25,181 bases of DNA from a virus. Shown here one piece after another: positions 13,028 to 18,248 of this stretch. Where the stretch lies: the IMG/VR virus record IMGVR_UViG_3300042519_001095, positions 1 to 25,181 of that record. One strand, given 5' to 3'. A model generated the notes under the pieces. The model was not told the DNA's origin. It searched no databases and was given only the letters and a program-made list of their open reading frames with translations. The first letter of the stretch is position 1; the number at the start of each line of letters is the position of its first letter. The translations under genes were made by a program, and so were the position numbers.

Positions 13028-13041
13028 GACTTTTCACAAGA
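13028..13041. repeat. Inverted copy of the downstream-end arm, upstream side of tnpB element
   Basis: GACTTTTCACAAGA is the reverse complement of TCTTATGAAAAGTC (11725-11738) apart from one base. Neighbouring bases 13023-13039 can fold into a six-pair hairpin with one bulged base. The stretch 12969-13101 otherwise holds no gene I can support. Confidence 0.55.
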
Positions 13042-13101
13042 ATTTGTTAAGTTGAATAATACTCTGTGGTATTGGATAAGTAGAATGTAGTGAGTAATCG
13101 G

Positions 13102-13120
13102 TTAAAAACTAGAATACAAT
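13102..13120 (+). promoter_or_regulatory. TTAAAAACTAG-TACAAT element, copy 5
   Basis: The sequence is TTAAAAACTAGAATACAAT, core TACAAT at 13115-13120. It stands in a non-coding stretch, unlike the other four copies, which overlap the upstream stop codon. A start seven bases after the core would be 13127, just before the GTG at 13131. Confidence 0.6.
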
Positions 13121-13130
13121 AGTGAGCGAT

Positions 13131-13280
13131 GTGAAATACGAAATCCAGCATAAAAAGACAAAGCAACGCCTTCAATCCACAAAATCTTACCCATTTCGGT
13201 TTATTGCTAAATTGGTTCTTGAATTTGCAAAAATTTGTGGTATTGATGGTGATAAGTGGCACGTAGTAAAGGTGAAGTAA
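13131..13280 (+). CDS. Small basic protein, 49 aa, GTG start
   Basis: Not recognised. The GTG at 13131 is preferred because a transcript from the TACAAT element would begin near 13127; GTG at 13122 is in frame and would add three residues. The product is basic (YEIQHKKTKQRLQSTK) and then hydrophobic/aromatic (FRFIAKLVLEFAKICG). It might be a small nucleic-acid-binding or inhibitor protein. The TAA overlaps the next ATG (TAATG). Confidence 0.55.
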   Translation: MKYEIQHKKTKQRLQSTKSYPFRFIAKLVLEFAKICGIDGDKWHVVKVK

Positions 13281-13660
13281 TGAAAAATCAACAAAAATGG
13301 CTTACAGACAAGCTCAAAGGAACTTGGATGGACAAAGACGCACTGCTGGAAATCTGTTTATTTGAATCTCTGGTTCATTATGTGGAGAAAGAGAAAGGGT
13401 TGGACCATTGGGGTGCGAATTGGGATAAAGAAATCGCGGATGGTCATGTTGATCAGATATACGTGGATGAAATCAAAGCTAGGGACGCTTTGATCAAACA
13501 TTGTTATGACTGGATCAAAGTGGGAAGGGTTGAAATCCAAAAATTGCTTGACTCCATTGAGGATTGGAAAGAATATACGCGGATTGAGAATGAACTTTAT
13601 GGCGAGGATTCAGAAGTGATGCGAATCATCATCGAACAGCGCGGTTACATGTGGACATGA
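13280..13660 (+). CDS. Conserved hypothetical phage protein, 126 aa
   Basis: The ATG at 13280 overlaps the preceding stop and follows AGGTGAA; an in-frame GTG at 13256 is less likely. The product is acidic, helical and Trp-rich and ends in IIIEQRGYMWT. A Gly-Tyr-(Leu/Met)-Trp-Thr ending is familiar from uncharacterised phage and prophage proteins of this size (recollection). No catalytic residues are evident. The stop overlaps the next ATG by ATGA. Confidence 0.76.
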   Translation: MKNQQKWLTDKLKGTWMDKDALLEICLFESLVHYVEKEKGLDHWGANWDKEIADGHVDQIYVDEIKARDALIKHCYDWIKVGRVEIQKLLDSIEDWKEYTRIENELYGEDSEVMRIIIEQRGYMWT

Positions 13661-14199
13661 AAATTATGAACGAAAAAACAAAAAGAATAGGATTGCAAAT
13701 ATTGGGAGGAATTGGCATTTCCCTTGGACTGGCTTTCGGGTTGACTACAAATGAGATGGATTTCCTACGGTATTTTGTATTGTCCATGATTGGATGTGCA
13801 ATGGGAATGTTCTGGTGGGACAACCGCAAGCAAAAGGATGACAGGGTTGCCGATTTAGAGAACCAGCTTGAGAAAAAGCAGACTGATGAGCGTGTGATTG
13901 TTCTGGAAAAGATGCTTCAGGAAGCGGATGGCGTGATGGTTGAACAGGAGGATGTGATTAAAAACTACGAGAGTATGTTGGACGAAGCGACTGTTAGATT
14001 TCCCTGCAATTGTGGACAGAACATGTTTGAGGGGATATTCAAACCGGAGGAGGAATATGAAGTGAAATGTGATGCCTGTAATAATACGTATTCCGTCACT
14101 CTAAAGATTGATAGCATACTAATTACCGAACCAATCGAAGACTTGAACATAGATAATCTAATTAAAACAAAACTGAATGATAACAATAAAAACAAATAA
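13657..14199 (+). CDS. Membrane-anchored coiled-coil zinc-ribbon protein, 180 aa
   Basis: No named family. Order of parts: two hydrophobic helices at about 11-30 and 37-54 (IGLQILGGIGISLGLAFGL and FLRYFVLSMIGCAMGMFWW), a basic stop segment DNRKQK, a coiled coil at 60-112, and a zinc-ribbon-like module with C117, C119, C138 and C141 (PCNCG and CDAC). The tail is Asn/Lys-rich. The topology predicts a hairpin in the inner membrane with the coiled coil and metal domain in the cytoplasm. It could tether a host or phage complex to the membrane. ATG 13657 overlaps the previous stop; ATG 13666 is an alternative. Confidence 0.74.
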   Translation: MKIMNEKTKRIGLQILGGIGISLGLAFGLTTNEMDFLRYFVLSMIGCAMGMFWWDNRKQKDDRVADLENQLEKKQTDERVIVLEKMLQEADGVMVEQEDVIKNYESMLDEATVRFPCNCGQNMFEGIFKPEEEYEVKCDACNNTYSVTLKIDSILITEPIEDLNIDNLIKTKLNDNNKNK

Positions 14200-14215
14200 A
14201 AAGGGGTTGGTCAAA

Positions 14216-14407
14216 ATGACCATGGAGGAATTCGCAAAATGGGCTTGCTTGGTGGAAGCATTCCATTTCATTCAACAGAGGGCGGAAGAGCTTGAAGTGA
14301 ATCCAATCAACATGATCAAACCAGCAGCAATCGAAAAGTATATTGAGGAAAGATTTGAGGCAATGCTTTGGGACACTCGGATTGAACATCAATTAGGAAA
14401 TATTTGA
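14216..14407 (+). CDS. Small helical protein, 63 aa
   Basis: Not recognised. ATG at 14216 is chosen because AAGGGG (14201-14206) lies nine bases before it; the in-frame ATG at 14177 would overlap the previous gene and lacks a site. The product is helical and acidic (EEFAKWACLVEAFHFIQQRAEEL, then EKYIEERFEAMLWDTRIEHQL). Confidence 0.68.
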   Translation: MTMEEFAKWACLVEAFHFIQQRAEELEVNPINMIKPAAIEKYIEERFEAMLWDTRIEHQLGNI

Positions 14408-14408
14408 A

Positions 14409-14630
14409 ATGAAATTATACTATATATCACAAACAAAAAATCGTGGATATGGTACCTTCGACTCTGCTGTAGTATGCGCTCCCGATGAGACTACTGCTCG
14501 AAATATTAACCCCAATGGTAATTCGTATTCGTCGTGGTGTTATCCCGAGTATGTTGAAGTTGAATATCTTGGAGAAGCCAAAGAAGATATGGAAATGGGT
14601 GTGATTTGTTCGTCATTTAATGCTGGCTAA
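14409..14630 (+). CDS. Conserved hypothetical protein, 73 aa
   Basis: Function unknown. The pattern MKLYYISQTKNRGYGTFDSAVVCAPDETTARNINP, then a WC, then GVICSSFNAG is that of a small protein found widely in phages and bacteria (recollection), with a conserved YDxxDSAVV-like strand and an SFNAG terminus. Its last 18 bases overlap the convergent glycosyltransferase gene, so the two transcripts are antisense at their 3' ends. Confidence 0.8.
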   Translation: MKLYYISQTKNRGYGTFDSAVVCAPDETTARNINPNGNSYSSWCYPEYVEVEYLGEAKEDMEMGVICSSFNAG

Positions 14631-15452
14631 TATCACAGCTTCCTTCTCAATCTTATCCATATCCTCCAAGGATACCACACCCTTGAACTGTTCCCGAAGA
14701 ACTTTGGTATCCTGTCCCAATTCGTGGTGTCCAATCATGTAATTACGGAAGCGATCCTTTAGGTCGTTCTTGTATGGAATGCCAGCGGGACGTTCAAAGC
14801 GGTGTAGCCAGCGCAGGAAGGGCAAGCAGAGCGTCTTCTTACCGTGTTGGCGATACTTCTCATGGATATACTTCTCCTCGCCTCCAAAGCCCCGAAACGC
14901 CTTATTGAAGCCCAACCACGAATCTGTTCTACAGGAGAACAATCCCATGCCTTGGGCTGGTATTTCAAAGGGGGGAGCATCCGTTTCCTTGCCCCTCTCA
15001 TCCGTTTGCCACGTTCCCCACATATGGGAACTCCAAGTGTCATCAAAGTGGGTGGAATAATGATGGAAATCATCATAAAGCAGAGGACCTTGTAAAAGAT
15101 TTCCACCATCTCCACCACAATCGTATAAATGGATCAGCTTTTTCAAGGCACCGGGGACAATCATCACATGGCTATCCATGCATAGGGTATAAGGGGTATC
15201 CGATAGGGAAAACACCTTATTTTTAACGGTGGATGCGTTGTATTTGGTGAATGGGAGGTATTGAAAAGGTTCTTTGATCCAATTCGTGAGATTCCTATTG
15301 GATTGCCCATGGGGAGAATCAGGATTATTATCAATAATAATAAATTCAATATCATCTATAACTTCCCGATGATATGTTCTAATGGCTTGAATGCTGAAAT
15401 ATAATCCATCATAATCATTATAGGTGGGAATACCAATCGTGAGTTTTCGCAT
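14613..15452 (-). CDS. GT-A glycosyltransferase (GT2/GT27-like, DSH metal motif)
   Basis: The 279-aa enzyme should transfer a sugar from a nucleotide sugar. Seen: the GT-A opening LTIGIPTYNDYDGLYFSIQAI, the strand FIIIDNNP (37-44) at the nucleotide site, and MDSHVMI (D93-S-H95) in place of the common DxD; DxH is the metal ligand pattern of polypeptide GalNAc-transferases. FRGFGGEEKYIHEKYRQHGKK (187-207) is the acceptor/GEE helix found in GT27-type and related enzymes. No signal peptide or membrane segment, so it acts in the cytoplasm. It is the last gene of the minus-strand structural block, directly after a Thr-rich mucin-like gene with an 11-base gap, which suggests that protein, or a fibre, as acceptor. 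Confidence 0.82.
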   Translation of the reverse strand: MRKLTIGIPTYNDYDGLYFSIQAIRTYHREVIDDIEFIIIDNNPDSPHGQSNRNLTNWIKEPFQYLPFTKYNASTVKNKVFSLSDTPYTLCMDSHVMIVPGALKKLIHLYDCGGDGGNLLQGPLLYDDFHHYSTHFDDTWSSHMWGTWQTDERGKETDAPPFEIPAQGMGLFSCRTDSWLGFNKAFRGFGGEEKYIHEKYRQHGKKTLCLPFLRWLHRFERPAGIPYKNDLKDRFRNYMIGHHELGQDTKVLREQFKGVVSLEDMDKIEKEAVILASIK

Positions 15453-15463
15453 GTTAATAATTA

Positions 15464-15805
15464 TCAGAACCCAAGCTTTTTACAATAACTTTCACATTCA
15501 ATAGGCACAACTGTTCCAGTTCTTGGAACAGTTGTTGTGGTCGTTGTGGTCGTAGTCGTTGTTGTGGTGGTCGTAGTTATTTGAATGGTAAATGGATTGA
15601 GAGATGTCGGGGGTGTTATATCAATCACTAACGGGGGAATGGTTCGTGTTGTAAAGTTCAGAATGATGGGGGGATTGATTACTGGTGGGTTTGGAGCAGT
15701 CGTGGTGCTTGTAGTAGTCGTGGTGTCTGATGGAGCAGTCGTGGTGCTTGTAGTAGGCGTTGGAGTGGTGGTGCCTGAGAGAGTAGTGGTGGTGCTTGTA
15801 GGCAT
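15464..15805 (-). CDS. Thr-rich mucin-like structural protein, 113 aa
   Basis: Composition is the evidence: about half of the residues are Thr, with many Pro and Ser. Residues 1-38 contain repeated TTTTSTTTAP-like units, a 40-residue hydrophobic/Pro section follows (PPVINPPIILNF and on), then 16 consecutive Thr, and a short end VPRTGTVVPIECESYCKKLGF with two Cys. The 26-base DNA repeat at 15692 and 15731 encodes two copies of the unit. It belongs to the fibre operon. It might be a flexible virion stalk or decoration, with the Thr as glycosylation sites for the adjacent enzyme. The start ATG is preceded by CTGTA and lacks a Shine-Dalgarno. Confidence 0.68.
   Translation of the reverse strand: MPTSTTTTLSGTTTPTPTTSTTTAPSDTTTTTSTTTAPNPPVINPPIILNFTTRTIPPLVIDITPPTSLNPFTIQITTTTTTTTTTTTTTTTVPRTGTVVPIECESYCKKLGF
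15530..15577 (-). repeat. Run of 16 Thr codons
   Basis: Sixteen successive Thr codons on the minus strand use all four ACN codons (mainly ACA and ACC, also ACG and ACT). The mixture shows protein-level selection or old expansion, not recent pure slippage of a single triplet. Confidence 0.85.
15692..15756. repeat. 26-bp perfect direct repeat, 39-base period
   Basis: The 26 bases at 15692-15717 recur at 15731-15756, starting TGGAGCAGTCGTGG. The period of 39 bases keeps the reading frame (13 codons), so copy-number changes would lengthen or shorten the Thr-rich protein without a frameshift. Confidence 0.85.
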
Positions 15806-15829
15806 TACAGTGTCAAAGTATATGTTACA

Positions 15830-16297
15830 TTAAACGATTATATAATTCACATCAGAAACGATGTAAAAAGTGTTTGGATCGTTGGAAGCAGACAGCGTTG
15901 ACCACCCAACCGAAGTGACCCGAACCAGATTATCAATCTGAACACCTCCCAGAGCTTGGTTGATATCACTTGTCAACCCGGAACCGCCGATTTTTTCCCA
16001 ATCGGATAAGTTTGACCCATCATTTTGTTTGAGTCTATATAATACGAGAGCATCACTATTATATGCCAAATCTCCTATTTCTGCGGGAGAGAAGGTGGTG
16101 ACATCGGGATTTGATCCCTTGAATTTATTGCCAACCAAAACACCCCCGTTATCCGCACCATTGCCAATGAAAAGACGTTCAGTATCGGTGGTGAATGCAA
16201 ATTCTCCTGAATTTAACAGAACGTTTAAACGTTCTGCATTGGTTCCTTGGCGGGCAAGCAACTTTAAAAGGGTGTCGTTGGTGATTGATATTGACAT
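15830..16297 (-). CDS. Phage fibre protein with RLFIGNG-type N-terminal domain, 155 aa
   Basis: The N-terminal third has the pattern LLARQGTNAERLNVLL, GEFAFTTDTERLFIGNG. This is the R-x-GT-x-A-E ... GE-x-x-x-x-TD-x-x-RLxIG motif seen at the N-terminus of many phage tail fibre and tropism proteins (Mtd-N-like), where it anchors or trimerises the fibre. The C-terminal part (SDWEKIGGSG, then a short beta end) is small, so this may be a connector or short fibre. It shares the motif with the 352-aa product encoded just upstream (16299-17357). A one-base gap separates the two genes. Confidence 0.75.
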   Translation of the reverse strand: MSISITNDTLLKLLARQGTNAERLNVLLNSGEFAFTTDTERLFIGNGADNGGVLVGNKFKGSNPDVTTFSPAEIGDLAYNSDALVLYRLKQNDGSNLSDWEKIGGSGLTSDINQALGGVQIDNLVRVTSVGWSTLSASNDPNTFYIVSDVNYIIV

Positions 16298-16298
16298 A

Positions 16299-17357
16299 TT
16301 AGTATGTGAAGATTGGGATTGCGAATCTATTTACCGTTTTTCCGGTTTCGGATGTATCCCCCGCAAATGTGATGAATCCAGCGGAAGATAAGGTGATTGA
16401 TACGGAAGAAAGACCGTTGGAAGACAATGCCGTGAAACTTGTCAATTGTATTCCGGGAACCACACCATCCGTGAGTTGCGATGGACTACCATTAAAAAGA
16501 GCAGATAAGGAATGATGCGTGGAATTCCCAGTCAGAGTATCATAAATTGTCAATGCATCTTTGGAAATGGCTTCCCAATTCGATAGTGCGGTGGCTGGTA
16601 ATGATTGTAATTGATAAATCACTTTATCAACTGATGCTGTGTTCCCAACTTTAGCAGTAACTCCACTGAGAGCGTTATATGCGGATACTGGCAAATGGGA
16701 TTGTGTGTTCAATCCATAGGCGGAAATTCTGGCGTAATTGGCGGAAAGTATTCCCGATTGGAATGTGAAATCGGTGGGGGAAACAGTCAAAGAAATTGGT
16801 CTTCCATTACCACCACTCAATCCATTACTGAAAGAAGATGAAAGAATTTCCCTTGTTGTGATTCCTCCTGTTTTTATGGAGAGTTGATTGGAAGATATTT
16901 CAAAGAAATTTGTTCTATAATTTAATTGAATTTTACCATCAATGATATTGACACCATTTGTAACCGTGTTTGGGTTAATTTTGGATGCCGATAGTCCACT
17001 TACTGCCATATTAACAGTGGAAGTCGAATCATATATAAATTCAGAAGAGAATTTTGTTCTCACATCTCCCCAATTCGTGGCGGAACTATAAGGAGATGCA
17101 GTAAGTTGATACCAGATTGAATTTACAGATACAAGATCACCAACTTCAGCCAAAGTGGTGCTAAGACTATAATAATTGTTGAGAGGGGGGTGGACTTTAC
17201 TGGAAACCGGATTACCACCACTCAACACTCCGTTACCAATGAATAGACGTTTGGAATCTGTTGCGTGGACAAGTTCTCCTTGGTCAAAACGGGTTGAATT
17301 GATCTCAGCGTTTGTTCCTCTACGAACTTTGATTTTTGAAATGTAGATATCAGCCAT
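16299..17357 (-). CDS. Tail fibre protein with RLFIGNG-type N-terminal domain, 352 aa
   Basis: Residues 7-45 (IKVRRGTNAEINSTRF, GELVHATDSKRLFIGNG) repeat the domain of the neighbouring 155-aa protein. The rest is Ser/Thr/Asn/Gly-rich beta structure with repeated phrases such as YALSG/LSA and VSAYN, typical of a fibrous shaft, and IYQLQSLPATALSNWEAI echoes the SNWE/SDWEKI of the neighbour. It ends in a compact FAGDTSETGKTVNRFAIP region. Role: fibre or whisker of the tail, extracellular on the virion. Gene gap of four bases from the upstream gene. Which fibre position it holds is not clear. Confidence 0.77.
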   Translation of the reverse strand: MADIYISKIKVRRGTNAEINSTRFDQGELVHATDSKRLFIGNGVLSGGNPVSSKVHPPLNNYYSLSTTLAEVGDLVSVNSIWYQLTASPYSSATNWGDVRTKFSSEFIYDSTSTVNMAVSGLSASKINPNTVTNGVNIIDGKIQLNYRTNFFEISSNQLSIKTGGITTREILSSSFSNGLSGGNGRPISLTVSPTDFTFQSGILSANYARISAYGLNTQSHLPVSAYNALSGVTAKVGNTASVDKVIYQLQSLPATALSNWEAISKDALTIYDTLTGNSTHHSLSALFNGSPSQLTDGVVPGIQLTSFTALSSNGLSSVSITLSSAGFITFAGDTSETGKTVNRFAIPIFTY

Positions 17358-17361
17358 ATTA

Positions 17362-18240
17362 TTACCACTCTAAATACACAATTCCACTACCAGCTACGCT
17401 ATCACTCGCCCCCGCTGTGCTACACCCAACCCCTCCACCATATGCTCGACTTCCACCCCAATAAGAAGACCCACCAGTGGAGTCTCTATCATTCTCCCCA
17501 GCAACAGCGTGTCCACCATCCCCACCTTTGACTTCCAAAAATGACGTAACTTTCGGAGAGGAACCAATATTAGCTCCCCCTCCACCATAACTCCCACCAA
17601 AAACCGTCGTGGTATTTCCTCCTGTGGCAGATGCTACAATATTACCATCATCATCTGTTATCGATGATGTATCACCGACAGCATTCCCCGAATTACCAGC
17701 AGCACCCACAACAACAGTGAATTCTTCACCGGGAATAGTATCCATATACCCAATGGCAGTTCCTCCCCCACCAGCACTTCTAACTACAGCATATCCCCCA
17801 CCACCTGTCACAATGAATTTCACTACTTTGACATTTTCTGGCACGGTGAATGTGTAGGAACCTGCTATTGTATATGTTTGTATGCCTTTTGGTGCTGTGG
17901 TTATGTTCGTAATAGTCCCATCGGTCATAGTGATGATGGGATTATAGTAAGAACCATTTGCAATACCCCCTAAAAATTGCTGTATTTGCGACCAAGAACT
18001 GAGTGATAAAACATTGGTTCCCCCAGATGTCATAAGACTGAGATTAAAACCGGGATCAGATAGCGGATATGTTATTCCAGCTATTGACGCTCTATCATTA
18101 GATAATTTCAAAGATGATGGGTTTCCAACACCATCATATATGGTTTTAAGATCGCTTGTTGTTAGTGCATTGTTGCTGGTGTGTAATATCCCTAAAAAGG
18201 AATCCGCAGCGAATTGGTCTGTTAAATCTGGTAAAGTCAT
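17362..18240 (-). CDS. Glycine-rich fibre adhesin, 292 aa
   Basis: The N-terminal half (TLPDLTDQFAADSFLGILH, then TTSDLKTIYDGVGNPSSLKLS) looks like the attachment end of a phage fibre. From about residue 125 on comes a Gly-rich beta domain: YTIAGSYTFTVPENVKVVKF, then TGGGG, SAGGGG, YGGGG, GGDGG and GGSSYWGGSR loops. Gly-rich turns of this kind are the receptor-contact loops of some tail-fibre adhesins, and the family is usual in aquatic phage fibres. It is thus the best receptor-binding candidate here. No Shine-Dalgarno; the start is preceded by TTAAATAATGTT, which includes the stop of the upstream gene. Confidence 0.74.
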   Translation of the reverse strand: MTLPDLTDQFAADSFLGILHTSNNALTTSDLKTIYDGVGNPSSLKLSNDRASIAGITYPLSDPGFNLSLMTSGGTNVLSLSSWSQIQQFLGGIANGSYYNPIITMTDGTITNITTAPKGIQTYTIAGSYTFTVPENVKVVKFIVTGGGGYAVVRSAGGGGTAIGYMDTIPGEEFTVVVGAAGNSGNAVGDTSSITDDDGNIVASATGGNTTTVFGGSYGGGGANIGSSPKVTSFLEVKGGDGGHAVAGENDRDSTGGSSYWGGSRAYGGGVGCSTAGASDSVAGSGIVYLEW

Positions 18241-18248
18241 AACATTAT

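Larger units (their letters stand above)
11708..13041 (-). mobile_element. IS1341-type (IS200/IS605 group) tnpB-only element, ends approximate
   Basis: The element contains tnpB (11775-12938) and no tnpA, as in IS1341-type units that depend on a transposase elsewhere. Boundaries are inferred. TCTTATGAAAAGTC at 11725-11738 and GACTTTTCACAAGA at 13028-13041 are an inverted repeat matching 13 of 14 positions. The downstream copy is part of a 12-bp imperfect hairpin, and the upstream copy can form a shorter hairpin with one bulged base, similar in style to the subterminal hairpins of IS605 elements. Unusual: the hairpins are inverted relative to each other, whereas IS605-type ends normally carry them in the same orientation. 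The downstream end is placed near 11708 by the GTGAAA tail after the hairpin. Confidence 0.6.

Noticed and set aside
12969-13101. A gene remnant in the non-coding stretch between tnpB and copy 5 of the promoter-like element.
   Set aside because: No frame of useful length or resemblance to a neighbour was seen; only the inverted repeat and weak hairpins.
15520-15780. CRISPR-like or minisatellite array.
   Set aside because: The repeats are in-frame coding repeats within one gene, with no spacers.
15585-16391. Plus-strand open frames with Val/Gly-rich and other products opposite the Thr-rich and fibre genes.
   Set aside because: They mirror the low-complexity Thr codons and the fibre genes; no start signal or family.
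15830-18240. A diversity-generating retroelement acting on the Mtd-like fibre genes.
   Set aside because: No reverse transcriptase gene and no template/variable repeat pair were seen; only the N-terminal anchor motif recalls Mtd.
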